31,672 nt of DNA, from assembly GCA_017467965.1 (NCBI GenBank), contig JAFUJZ010000031.1:1-31672 (forward strand), written 5' to 3'. Each line of letters opens with the position of its first letter. Position 1 is the stretch's first letter. Of the stretch, positions 1 through 7,484 are shown piece by piece. The position numbers were made by a program, and so were the translations under genes. The stretch comes from Clostridia bacterium (GTDB lineage: Bacteria > Bacillota_A > Clostridia > UMGS1883). The notes under the pieces were generated by a model. The model made no database searches. It saw only the letters and a list, made by a program, of their open reading frames with translations, and was not told where the DNA came from.

Positions 1-326
1 ATAAAAAACCGCTCGAATTTTGGGGACACTTATCCCTATTATTCAAACGGTTTATAATTTTAGATATTTATTGTACGCAAAAATGACAGCGTCAGTTATC
101 TGTCTGTCTGTCTGTCTGACTGTCTGACTGTCGGTGAAAATTTTGCTCTCTGCAAACATTTATGTCAACCCTTTTATGTCTTATTATTGGATTAATTATA
201 GCATAAATCAAACACTATTGCAATATTTTTTTAACAGATTAACACTTTTGGCTCAATGGGGACAGACCTCATTGAGCCAATAAGGGGCGAATACTTTTGT
301 AAACCGTTTATTTTATATTTTTTAAT
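1..326. repeat. Non-coding region with CTGT microsatellite and REP-like inverted repeats
   Basis: No convincing gene here. Positions 100-133 are a tetranucleotide run of CTGT/CTGA units. Positions 248-261 and 267-280 form a 14-bp stem (one G-U pair) around loop ACAGA, about 47 bp past the amylase stop; neither strand has a U-tract after it, so it is not a standard intrinsic terminator. A 10-bp inverted pair AAACGGTTTA / TAAACCGTTT lies at 45-54 and 300-309. TGGGGACA occurs at 21-28 and 257-264. GGGGACA-type motifs next to hairpins resemble REP sequences linked to RAYT transposases; that link is inference, and no transposase is present in the window. Confidence 0.45.
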
Positions 327-2000
327 TTACACAAAACTCTTTACCCATGTTACCAAAGAGCCGTGATGCGTATTTTGGCGAACTGTCTGAATCATATAAT
401 CTGTTAAGGGACCGTTTTTCCTCATTTTTTCGAGAATTTTCTCCTGTAATTCTTCTACTGTCATATCTTCATAGGGTTTATTTGGGTCTGTTGCAATTTT
501 TTCAGTTTTTGTTTCAACGGTCACTTCTTCCTTCTTTGATTCCGGTTTTACCTGTTTTTCCGGCACAGGAGTTTCATTCTTTTGTTCCTCTGCCTTCACT
601 GTAGGTTTTGTTACTTTTTCAATTTTCGGCAACAATATCGGTGCAAAGCTTTCATCGGCTATTTCTGCGGGAATCCAGATTTCACCGGAGTTTGCCCCTA
701 TATTTACTCGGATATGTCCGCCGTTTACCAAAACTTTTTCGCCCGTCAATGCACCAACATATTTTGCGGAATTTCCCACCGGCAAATTCATAACTATATC
801 AGCATCTGAGTTATTTACTGTTGTAATTACTGATTTGCCGTCCAAAACTCTCGCATATGCAAAATGTGTAGTCTGCAACAACAATTCCTTATATTCACCA
901 TAGCACAATGCAGGAGTATTATGACGAATCTTACCTAAAGCGGCAATAATCTTTGTACAGGGATTTGTTTTTATTGCATCCTTATAATCTTCATAATTTA
1001 ACGCAGGTCTTAAAGAATCGTCAGAAGAACGTTCCTTGCGCCCCTCAATGCCAAATTCGGAGCCATAATACAGTGACGGAATGCCCGGCAGAGTATAAAG
1101 CATTATATGCACAGGCAGAAAATGTGCTTTGTTATTGAGTTTAGTATAAATACGTTCCACGTCGTGATTGTCTACAAATGTATAGAGATTCAATTTGTTA
1201 CCAATCATATCATTGACATATTTAATGGTATGAGCCACTTCAAAATAATTATGGTCATTGTGACCTGAATACAATGCTTTATGAAGCATGTAGTTTGTTA
1301 CGGAATGAAGAGTTTCGTTATTTGCCCAACGGGAATAATTTCCGTGAATTACTTCACCCATAAGCCAGAAGTCGGGTTTTACTTCATTTGCCACAACCCG
1401 AAGTGCTTTCATATATTCAAAATCCATAACATCCGCAGCATCCAAACGAATACCGTCAATATCAAATTCACTTACCCAAAAACGAATTACATCACATATA
1501 TAATCCTTTACAGCACTATTATGCTGGTTAAGTTTAGCCAAAAGGTCATAACCACCCCAATTTTCATAGGAAAATCCGTCATTGAAAGAATTATTCCCCC
1601 AAAAATTCACATTGCAGTACCAGTCTTTATATTGTGAACGTTCTCTGTTTTGTTTAATATCCTTAAATGCAAAGAAATCACGACCCGTATGATTGAATAC
1701 TCCGTCGAATATTACTCTGATTCCCTGCGCGTGACACTCTGCCACAAAATTAGTCAAATCTTCATTTGTTCCAAGCCTGGTGTCTAATTTCTTATAATCG
1801 GTTGTCTCGTAGCCGTGTCCCACAGATTCAAACAAGGGTCCGATGTAAATTGCGTTACATCCAATCTGTTTAATATGAGAAATCCACGGAAGTAACGTGT
1901 TCAACCTGTGCACAGGTTCTCCATAAGAATTTTGTTTTGGCGCTCCTGTAAGCCCCAAGGGATAAATATGATAAAAAATTGCCTCATCATACCACGCCAT
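327..2000 (-). CDS. GH13 alpha-amylase family glycoside hydrolase, cytosolic, with extra C-terminal tail
   Basis: A 557-residue GH13 enzyme expected to cleave or transfer alpha-glucosidic bonds in maltodextrins or glycogen. The four GH13 motifs are visible: DGVFNH (99-104), GIRLDAAD (183-190, nucleophile Asp187), GEV with acid/base Glu216, and FVDNHD (275-280, Asp280). An all-beta C domain follows to about residue 450. There is no signal peptide, so it acts in the cytosol. Residues 458-508 form a Lys/Glu/Pro-rich linker. Residues 509-557 form a predicted helical module (EDMTVEELQEKILEKM, then HHGSLVTWVKSF) that is not part of ordinary GH13 enzymes. The start ATG has an AGGAGG site 8 bases upstream. 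It is divergent from the TetR gene, its likely regulator. Exact substrate specificity (neopullulanase, maltogenic or other) cannot be read from the sequence. Confidence 0.9.
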   Translation of the reverse strand: MAWYDEAIFYHIYPLGLTGAPKQNSYGEPVHRLNTLLPWISHIKQIGCNAIYIGPLFESVGHGYETTDYKKLDTRLGTNEDLTNFVAECHAQGIRVIFDGVFNHTGRDFFAFKDIKQNRERSQYKDWYCNVNFWGNNSFNDGFSYENWGGYDLLAKLNQHNSAVKDYICDVIRFWVSEFDIDGIRLDAADVMDFEYMKALRVVANEVKPDFWLMGEVIHGNYSRWANNETLHSVTNYMLHKALYSGHNDHNYFEVAHTIKYVNDMIGNKLNLYTFVDNHDVERIYTKLNNKAHFLPVHIMLYTLPGIPSLYYGSEFGIEGRKERSSDDSLRPALNYEDYKDAIKTNPCTKIIAALGKIRHNTPALCYGEYKELLLQTTHFAYARVLDGKSVITTVNNSDADIVMNLPVGNSAKYVGALTGEKVLVNGGHIRVNIGANSGEIWIPAEIADESFAPILLPKIEKVTKPTVKAEEQKNETPVPEKQVKPESKKEEVTVETKTEKIATDPNKPYEDMTVEELQEKILEKMRKNGPLTDYMIQTVRQNTHHGSLVTWVKSFV

Positions 2001-2052
2001 TTGTCTTTCCTCCTAATAAGCTGTCTTTATAACTGATAATTCAAAAAAATAG

Positions 2053-2081
2053 TAGACATCCGTTGATTATCTGTTTATAAT
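2053..2081 (+). promoter_or_regulatory. Sigma-A promoter for the TetR gene
   Basis: TAGACA (2053-2058), 17-bp spacer, TATAAT (2076-2081). Predicted start is near 2088, giving a leader of about 90 nt that contains the palindromic operator candidate. Its -10 abuts the -10 of the opposing amylase promoter. Confidence 0.65.
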
Positions 2082-2110
2082 ATAATAAGAAAATATATGA
2101 AAATTGTCTA
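2082..2110 (-). promoter_or_regulatory. Sigma-A promoter for the amylase gene
   Basis: On the minus strand TAGACA (2110-2105), 17-bp spacer, TATTAT (2087-2082). It uses the same -35 hexamer and spacing as the TetR promoter, and the two -10 boxes are directly adjacent, so polymerase could not occupy both at once. Confidence 0.6.
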
Positions 2111-2143
2111 CCAACAATATAACACATATGTTGGATATCCAAC
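2111..2143. promoter_or_regulatory. Candidate TetR operator (overlapping palindromes)
   Basis: GTTGGATATCCAAC at 2130-2143 is a perfect 14-bp palindrome just before the TetR start. An overlapping inverted pair CCAACA (2111-2116) / TGTTGG (2129-2134) shares half of it. Position downstream of the tetR promoter and beside the amylase -35 is typical of TetR autoregulation; binding is inferred. Confidence 0.5.
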
Positions 2144-2179
2144 TTTTAAGAAAAATCGTTGGTTTTTTATGGAGGCTTT

Positions 2180-2713
2180 ATGGATAAACGAGTTGAAAAA
2201 ACGAAGTATGCTATTAAGAACGCATTTATGGAACTTCGCAGAAAAAAATCTTTGGAAAAGATTACAGTTAAGGAATTATGCGAGCTTGCGTATATTAACA
2301 AATCCACTTTTTATTCGCACTATGAAGATATTTACGCATTATCTGATGCAGTAGAATATGAAATAGTTCTCGAAATTATTTCAAGTATTCCGAAAGATTT
2401 GGATTACAATTTTTCAAATCCGGAAGTCTTTACCAAGGAAGTTACTTTGGCTTTCGCAAGATATATGCCTCAACTTAAGCTTATATTTTCGGGCAAGAGC
2501 CAAACACATCTTGCAATTCATTTAGAGGCAATCATCAAAAAAATGATTTTTGCAAAGTATCCTGAAGCTGAGAATAATGCGGAAATGAATATTTTGCTTT
2601 CTTACTGCATCCACGGTGCTTATAATGCCAGCCTCAGTAATCCGAATGCAGACCAAAAAACAATTATTCAGGTTTTGGAAAAGGTGACCAAAGCATTACA
2701 GCCTTTATACTAA
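2180..2713 (+). CDS. TetR/AcrR family transcriptional regulator
   Basis: A 177-residue DNA-binding regulator, normal length for TetR proteins. The N-terminal helix-turn-helix covers about residues 9-55, with recognition segment KITVKELCELAYINKSTFY, the classic TetR pattern. The C-terminal part is the ligand-binding helical domain and ends with LSYCIHGAYNAS, as in the DhaS/FabR-like TetR_C group. I chose ATG 2180 because GGAGG lies at 2171-2175; an in-frame TTG at 2159 would put that site inside the gene. It is divergent from the GH13 gene with a palindrome (2130-2143) in its leader, so it likely controls itself and perhaps the amylase. The effector is unknown. Confidence 0.85.
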   Translation: MDKRVEKTKYAIKNAFMELRRKKSLEKITVKELCELAYINKSTFYSHYEDIYALSDAVEYEIVLEIISSIPKDLDYNFSNPEVFTKEVTLAFARYMPQLKLIFSGKSQTHLAIHLEAIIKKMIFAKYPEAENNAEMNILLSYCIHGAYNASLSNPNADQKTIIQVLEKVTKALQPLY

Positions 2714-2738
2714 ATACAAATATACGGAAAATTACAGA

Positions 2739-2850
2739 TAACAAAGTGTCTCCGACACTCTCTGGCGATAGTTGCAACTAAATACTATAGAGGAGAAAAC
2801 ACTTTGTTACGCCATGTGCGTTTTCCGAGTCTTGCGAGGAAATTCTCGCA
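2739..2850. ncRNA. Structured intergenic element with alternative pairings (candidate RNA or repeat)
   Basis: In the gap after the TetR gene, TAACAAAGTGT (2739-2749) is the exact complement of ACACTTTGTTA (2799-2809). Inside it AGTGTC (2745-2750) can instead pair with GACACT (2754-2759), so the two pairings compete. A self-complementary TAGTTGCAACTA lies at 2769-2780, and a hairpin TGCGAG/CTCGCA at 2833-2838/2845-2850. No open reading frame with a ribosome site is apparent. Blocks CGACACTC, TTTGTTA, TGTG and TCCGAG recur in the same order in the gap at 6563-6683. It could be a 3' UTR structure, a small RNA or an interspersed repeat. Confidence 0.4.
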
Positions 2851-2871
2851 CGGCAATAAAATCAAAATTTA

Positions 2872-2914
2872 TTTTTACTTTATAGGAAATGCGAAATTTC
2901 CTATAAAGTAAAAA
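2872..2914. repeat. AT-rich 19-bp inverted repeat
   Basis: Two perfectly complementary 19-base arms (2872-2890 and 2896-2914) flank a GCGAA loop. Because the arms begin with T and end with A, no U-tract follows the stem on either strand, so it is not a standard intrinsic terminator. It lies just beyond the transketolase terminator and past the TetR gene end. Confidence 0.5.
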
Positions 2915-2916
2915 CA

Positions 2917-2946
2917 TAAAAGGTGGTGCTTGTGCACCACCTTTTA
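2917..2946 (-). terminator. Intrinsic terminator of the cysS-mrnC-transketolase operon
   Basis: A 13-bp perfect stem (2917-2929/2934-2946) with a 4-base loop begins four bases after the transketolase stop; on the minus strand it is followed by a T-rich stretch. Confidence 0.8.
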
Positions 2947-2949
2947 ATT

Positions 2950-3888
2950 TTATTTCTTGAGGGCAATAGCCTTCTTTACGTTTTCTGCAATGTTCTTTGC
3001 TGTCAAGCCGTACATTTCAAGAAGCTCTGCAGGCTTACCGCTTCTACCAAACACATCCTGTGTACCAACACGAAGAAGAGGACAGGGGCATGTTTCGCAG
3101 AGTACTTCTGCAACAGCACTGCCAAGACCGCCGATAACGTTATGCTCTTCAGCTGTAACGATAGCGCCTGTCTTTTCAGCTGCAGCCTTGATAATATCCT
3201 TATCAATAGGCTTAATTGTGTGAATGTTAATAACACCAACATTAAGACCTTCTGCCTCTAACATCTTAGCCGCTTCAACAGCTTCGGGAACCATAAGACC
3301 TGTAGCAATGATTGTTGCGTCAACGCCGTCCTTAAGTGTAACACCCTTGCCGATTTCAAACTCGTAGTTTTCATCGAACATCATGGGAACTGCAAGACGA
3401 CCAAATCTGAGGTATACGGGACCGTTGTACTTAACTGCTGCTTCAACAGCCTTCATAGCTTCCCAATGGTCAGCAGGGTTAATGATAACCATGTTGGGGA
3501 TTGTACGCATGATACCGATATCTTCCAAGCACTGATGGCTGGCACCGTCTTCACCAACAGAAATACCAGCGTGTGTAGCACCAATCTTAACGTTTAAGTT
3601 GGGATAAGCAACACTGTTTCTAATCTGTTCAAAAGCTCTGCCTGCTGCAAACATTGCAAAACTAGATGCAAATACAACTCTACCTGTGGAAGCGATACCT
3701 GCAGCTGTAGCAATCATGTTGCCTTCTGCAATACCTGTATTAATAAATCTTTCGGGGAACTTTTTCTTAAAAGTGTCTGTCTTTGTGGACTTGGAAAGGT
3801 CGGCATCCATTACCAAAATGTCATACTTTTCGCCAAGTTCAGCAAGAGCGAGACCATAGCTTTCTCTTGTAGCTTTCTTATCTGCCAT
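2950..3888 (-). CDS. Transketolase C-terminal subunit (split transketolase)
   Basis: A 312-residue protein carrying the pyrimidine-binding and C-terminal domains of a thiamine-diphosphate transketolase. With the neighbouring N-terminal subunit it transfers two-carbon ketol units between sugar phosphates in the non-oxidative pentose phosphate pathway. TGIAEGNM at residues 51-58 holds the conserved Glu (Glu55) that activates the cofactor pyrimidine; SSFAMF and THAGISVGEDGASHQ are typical transketolase/DXS-family segments. The site AGGAGAGG lies between the upstream stop and this ATG, 17 bases after the N-subunit gene, so both are co-translated from one mRNA. Split transketolases are common in Firmicutes and archaea. 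A 1-deoxyxylulose-5-phosphate synthase is less likely because the N subunit is short and transketolase-like. Confidence 0.9.
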   Translation of the reverse strand: MADKKATRESYGLALAELGEKYDILVMDADLSKSTKTDTFKKKFPERFINTGIAEGNMIATAAGIASTGRVVFASSFAMFAAGRAFEQIRNSVAYPNLNVKIGATHAGISVGEDGASHQCLEDIGIMRTIPNMVIINPADHWEAMKAVEAAVKYNGPVYLRFGRLAVPMMFDENYEFEIGKGVTLKDGVDATIIATGLMVPEAVEAAKMLEAEGLNVGVINIHTIKPIDKDIIKAAAEKTGAIVTAEEHNVIGGLGSAVAEVLCETCPCPLLRVGTQDVFGRSGKPAELLEMYGLTAKNIAENVKKAIALKK

Positions 3889-3905
3889 TTATAACCTCTC
3901 CTTTC

Positions 3906-4739
3906 TTATGCTTCGAGACCCTTGATTGTAGCATCAAGTTCTGCGATAGCCTGTTCAAACTGTTCCTGATTGGGAGCAGCACCGTGCCAAGCGGGATTAC
4001 CTTCCATGAAGGAAACGCCCTTACCCTTAACACTCTTAGCAAGAATCATTGTGGGCTTGCCCTTTGTAGCCTTAGCTTCTTCGATTGCATCATAGATAGC
4101 ATCGTAAGAATGAGCATCGATAACGATAACATTCCAGCCGAAAGCACGGAACTTGTCATCGATAGGTTCACTGTTCATAACGTCTGTAATCTTACCGTCG
4201 ATCTGTAAACCGTTGTAGTCAACAAATGCTGTAAGATTGTCAAGCTTGTAGTGAGCGGCAAACATAGCAGCTTCCCAAACCTGACCTTCTTCAAGTTCAC
4301 CGTCGCCAAGGATTGTGTAAACACGGTAGTCCTTGTCGGAGAGTTTGCCTGCAAGAGCCATACCGTTAGCGGCACTGATACCCTGACCGAGAGAACCTGT
4401 AGACATATCTACACCGGGGATGCCCTTCATATCGGGATGACCCTGAATATAGCTGTCTGTTCTACGGAGTGTATGTACGTCTTCAACGGGGAAAAATCCT
4501 TTTTCTGCCAAGATTGCGTAAAGTGCGGGTGCACAGTGACCCTTGGAAAGTACAAATCTGTCTCTGTCCTCCATTTTAGGATTCTTGGGGTCAACGTTCA
4601 TCACCTCAAAATAAAGTACGGAAAGGATATCGCAAATGGATAAGCTTCCGCCGGGATGACCTGACTGCGCATTGTAGATACCTGTGAGCGCGTGCTTTCT
4701 CGCTTTATAAGCGTGAAGAGCAATTTCGTTCTTGTTCAT
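3906..4739 (-). CDS. Transketolase N-terminal subunit (split transketolase)
   Basis: A 277-residue thiamine-diphosphate-binding half of transketolase. The motif begins GDGELEEGQVWEA (GDGE at 145-148) and closes with DYNGLQIDG about 27 residues on, the usual Mg/diphosphate site. SGHPGGSLS (26-34) and SKGHCAPALY (65-74) are family hallmarks. The start ATG overlaps the mrnC stop as ATGA and has AAGGAGG upstream inside mrnC, so it is translationally coupled. It forms the enzyme with the subunit encoded 17 bases downstream. Confidence 0.92.
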   Translation of the reverse strand: MNKNEIALHAYKARKHALTGIYNAQSGHPGGSLSICDILSVLYFEVMNVDPKNPKMEDRDRFVLSKGHCAPALYAILAEKGFFPVEDVHTLRRTDSYIQGHPDMKGIPGVDMSTGSLGQGISAANGMALAGKLSDKDYRVYTILGDGELEEGQVWEAAMFAAHYKLDNLTAFVDYNGLQIDGKITDVMNSEPIDDKFRAFGWNVIVIDAHSYDAIYDAIEEAKATKGKPTMILAKSVKGKGVSFMEGNPAWHGAAPNQEQFEQAIAELDATIKGLEA

Positions 4740-5140
4740 CTTTTATCCTCCTTGTTTAAATATGCTAAATTTAATATTTCTTCCAGTCTTTGAATATCGC
4801 CTCTTAAGTACAAAACCCCAGTAAGCGTTTCAAATCCGGTTGCCCATCTGTAATCAACAGCGTCCGCGTTTTTGGGAACGTGACCGCTTTTGGCATTTCT
4901 GCCCCATTTGAGAATTCCCTTTTCCTCTTCGGAAAGGTATTCTTCAATATTATGCACACTTCTCGCCTGTGCCGCGGCACTTACTGTGTTTATCGCATCA
5001 CGGTGGATATCGTTTATCGGTCTCTCGCCTTTTTCCAGGATTTTGCACCTTACAAAAAGGTCATAAACCGTGTCACCTATATATGCAAGCGTTATTGGCG
5101 AAAAGTCCTTGTAATTCAGCTTTTCAGAACCAAACATCAT
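4736..5140 (-). CDS. mrnC: Mini-ribonuclease III
   Basis: A double-strand-specific RNase with an RNase III catalytic domain but no dsRNA-binding domain, known for 23S rRNA 3' maturation. From the chosen start it is 134 residues, the family's normal size. AYIGDTVYDLFVR near residues 19-31 is the signature and places the catalytic Asp at position 23, as I recall for the Bacillus subtilis enzyme; NAKSGHVPKNADAVDYRWAT is the second conserved block. I prefer the ATG at 5140 because it overlaps the cysS stop as ATGA and has GGAGA 6 bases upstream; an in-frame ATG at 5152 gives 4 more residues with only a weak site. The cysE-cysS-mrnC order is classic in Firmicutes. Confidence 0.92.
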   Translation of the reverse strand: MMFGSEKLNYKDFSPITLAYIGDTVYDLFVRCKILEKGERPINDIHRDAINTVSAAAQARSVHNIEEYLSEEEKGILKWGRNAKSGHVPKNADAVDYRWATGFETLTGVLYLRGDIQRLEEILNLAYLNKEDKR

Positions 5141-6519
5141 GCTTTTCTCCATTTAACACCCTGGGGTGTATCTTCAAGCACAATGCCCTTATCCTTTAAG
5201 TAATCACGGATTTCATCAGCGCGGGCAAAATTCTTTGCCTTTCTTGCCGCTTGTCTTTCCTCGATTAAAGCTTCAATTTCGCTGTCAAGATCGTCTGCTT
5301 TACGGTTCTGTAAAAGTCCCAATACACCACCGATTTCACTAATTAAGTTTTCGGCATAATTAAGAGTAGCTTTATTCATGCCTTCCTTACCGTTTATATA
5401 TCTTACAGCTTCAAAAATAGCCGCTATAGCGTCTGCAGTATTCAAATCGTCTTCCATAGCAGAAACAAACTTAGCCTTGTAGGAATCCATTGCTTCTTTG
5501 ATTTCGACATCAACTTCGCCGTCGGGTGCGCTGGAAGCTAAGAACTTGAGATTATCAAGGCAGTTATACATTCTCTCCAAGCTGCTCTTTGCCGCATCCA
5601 TTAATTCGTCAGAGAAGTTAATGGGGCTACGGTAGTGGGCGCTAAGCATGAAGAAACGAATAACCTCATAATCATACTGTGCGGCAATATCACGTACAGT
5701 GAAGAAATTATTGAGAGATTTACTCATTTTTTCGTTATTTACCTTGATAAAGCCGTTGTGCATCCAATAGTTTGCAAATGTGCAACCGTTTGCACATTCA
5801 CTCTGTGCAATTTCGTTTTCATGGTGAGGGAAAACAAGGTCAACACCACCGGAGTGGATATCAATAGTTTTGCCGAGGTACTTATTAACCATAGCACTAC
5901 ATTCAATATGCCAACCGGGGCGACCTATACCCCAGGGGCTGTCCCAGCCAATTTCGTCGTCTTTTCTCTTTTTCCAAAGAGCAAAGTCAGCCGCATCACG
6001 CTTGCCGTCCTCCAAATCCTTTCTTACGCCTTCCATCAAGTCGTCCAAAGGCTTATGAGAAAGCTTACCGTAATTGTGATCACTCTTAACAGAGAAATAA
6101 ACGTCGCCGTCAACCTCATATGCGTGACCTTTCTCAATCAATGTTGTGATAATATCAATAATAGCATCAATATTCTCTGTTGCACGGGGATGAATTGTAG
6201 CCTCGCGGATACCCAAGCCCTTTGCATCGATAAAATATTCTTTAATATACTTGTCAGCAATTTCCTTTACTGTGATACCTTCTTCTTTACTTTTGTTGAT
6301 GAGCTTGTCGTCAACATCAGTAAAGTTCTGAACAAATGTTACCTTATAGCCAAGGTATTCAAAAAAGTTACGAAGGCAGTCAAATACGATAAAGGGTCTC
6401 GCGTTGCCTAAGTGGAAATAATTGTAAACTGTAGGACCGCACGAGTACATCTTAACCTCGCCCTCTGTAACTGGCTTGAATTCTTCCTTTGTTCTTGTCA
6501 TTGTGTTATATAATTTCAT
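5137..6519 (-). CDS. cysS: Cysteinyl-tRNA synthetase
   Basis: A class I synthetase of 460 residues that charges tRNA-Cys in the cytosol. The HIGH signature is HLGN (36-39) and the second is KMSKS (264-268). Zinc ligands characteristic of CysRS are visible: Cys27 in YSCGPT, Cys207 in HIECSAM, and His/Glu in PHHENE (231-236). I chose ATG 6519, preceded by AGGTGA with a 5-base gap; the in-frame GTG at 6528 is part of that ribosome site. Its stop overlaps the mrnC ATG. The cysE gene (serine acetyltransferase) lies upstream, linking cysteine supply to its use. I looked for a T-box leader and found no GGGTGG-type antiterminator core. Confidence 0.96.
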   Translation of the reverse strand: MKLYNTMTRTKEEFKPVTEGEVKMYSCGPTVYNYFHLGNARPFIVFDCLRNFFEYLGYKVTFVQNFTDVDDKLINKSKEEGITVKEIADKYIKEYFIDAKGLGIREATIHPRATENIDAIIDIITTLIEKGHAYEVDGDVYFSVKSDHNYGKLSHKPLDDLMEGVRKDLEDGKRDAADFALWKKRKDDEIGWDSPWGIGRPGWHIECSAMVNKYLGKTIDIHSGGVDLVFPHHENEIAQSECANGCTFANYWMHNGFIKVNNEKMSKSLNNFFTVRDIAAQYDYEVIRFFMLSAHYRSPINFSDELMDAAKSSLERMYNCLDNLKFLASSAPDGEVDVEIKEAMDSYKAKFVSAMEDDLNTADAIAAIFEAVRYINGKEGMNKATLNYAENLISEIGGVLGLLQNRKADDLDSEIEALIEERQAARKAKNFARADEIRDYLKDKGIVLEDTPQGVKWRKA

Positions 6520-6562
6520 TGTTATCACCTTTATTTATATCAATTTACTTTTATCTGGGACC

Positions 6563-6683
6563 ACTGCAACATTTTTATAAGGAACAGCGACACTCCCATT
6601 CATTCATTTGTTATTTAGCCTGTGAAAATCCGAGAATGTGGGTTGGCTGTAGGTAGGGAGTGTCCCGTGTTGTGGGTTGCAGT
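6563..6683. ncRNA. Nested inverted-repeat element between cysE and cysS (candidate RNA or repeat)
   Basis: Outer arms ACTGCAAC (6563-6570) and GTTGCAGT (6676-6683) enclose inner arms GACACTCCC (6589-6597) and GGGAGTGTC (6656-6664), all perfectly complementary. The interior contains TTTGTTA, TGTG and TCCGAG in the same order as the element at 2739-2850. There is no plausible reading frame with a ribosome site. It could be an operon-internal structured RNA affecting cysS expression, or a small mobile repeat inserted between cysE and cysS. Confidence 0.4.
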
Positions 6684-6704
6684 TTACTGCATTCTGCATT
6701 TATT

Positions 6705-7346
6705 TTACCTTCTCATTCCCTGCAAATCCTCAAGTTCACTTCTCAGCTGTTCGATTTCAGCCTGCAAACGAGCAAATTCCTGCCCGATAAGGTCAGGGGT
6801 TGATGCCCAGTCGATATCTCCGACTCTTTGACCGTTAATTTTTTTAACGCGCGCAGGTGCACCTACACAGGTACAGTTTTCAGGCACTTCATGAAGTACA
6901 ACACTATTTGCCGCAATTACGGAATTATCCCCCACTTTAAAGGAGCCTAAAACCTTTGCGCCTGCACCAATAAGCACATTGTTGCCGATTGTAGGGTGAC
7001 GCTTGCCTTGCTCTTTACCTGTACCACCCAAGGTTACGCCCTGATAAATTGTACAGTTGTCACCTACAATAGCAGTTTCACCTATAACAACGCCACTACC
7101 ATGGTCAATGAGTAAGCCGCGACCTATCGTTGCACCGGGATGTATTTCAATACCTGTAACAAGTCTCGCAAACTGACTTACAAGTCTCGCCAGGAAAAAT
7201 CTCTTATGTTTATAAAGCCAATGTGAAACACGGTGAAAATGAACCGCGTGCAATCCCGAATACAAAAAGAAAACCGTAAGCGGGCTTTTTGCCGCTGGGT
7301 CACGTTCCATAATGCTTTTCACATCGTATCGAAGGGATTTAAACAT
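6705..7346 (-). CDS. cysE: Serine O-acetyltransferase
   Basis: A 213-residue cytosolic enzyme that acetylates L-serine with acetyl-CoA, the first committed step of cysteine synthesis. The N-terminal helical part (to about residue 65) is short, as in Gram-positive SATs. Residues 66-165 form the left-handed beta-helix of hexapeptide repeats, with the CysE signature IHPGATIGRGLLIDHGSGVV, then IGETAIVGDN and YQGVTLGGTGK. The C-terminal 30 residues (QEFARLQAEIEQLRSELEDL) look like a short coiled coil. The ATG is preceded by GGGAGG. It sits upstream of cysS in the usual Firmicutes arrangement. Confidence 0.94.
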   Translation of the reverse strand: MFKSLRYDVKSIMERDPAAKSPLTVFFLYSGLHAVHFHRVSHWLYKHKRFFLARLVSQFARLVTGIEIHPGATIGRGLLIDHGSGVVIGETAIVGDNCTIYQGVTLGGTGKEQGKRHPTIGNNVLIGAGAKVLGSFKVGDNSVIAANSVVLHEVPENCTCVGAPARVKKINGQRVGDIDWASTPDLIGQEFARLQAEIEQLRSELEDLQGMRR

Positions 7347-7378
7347 TCCAATCCTCCCAATTTACATACCTTTAAGTC

Positions 7379-7407
7379 ATTATATAATAAACCGCGGAAA
7401 AATACAA
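7379..7407 (-). promoter_or_regulatory. Sigma-A promoter for cysE
   Basis: Minus strand TTGTAT (7407-7402), 17-bp spacer, TATAAT (7384-7379), with the cysE ATG about 33 bases downstream. Confidence 0.65.
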
Positions 7408-7445
7408 TATATTTTTAACAAAATTGCATATATTTTTGCGACAAA

Positions 7446-7473
7446 AAGCTCGCGGAGACGTCTCCGCGAGCTT
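7446..7473 (-). terminator. Intrinsic terminator of the first secreted propeller gene
   Basis: A 28-bp perfect palindrome (AAGCTCGCGGAGAC and its complement) followed on the minus strand by a short T-run, 12 bases after the stop of the gene at 7485. Confidence 0.8.
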
Positions 7474-7484
7474 GAAACATGTTT

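Noticed and set aside
6520..6704. T-box or other riboswitch before cysS
   Set aside because: No T-box core (GGGTGG-type antiterminator sequence) on the minus strand; the nested repeats have a different layout.
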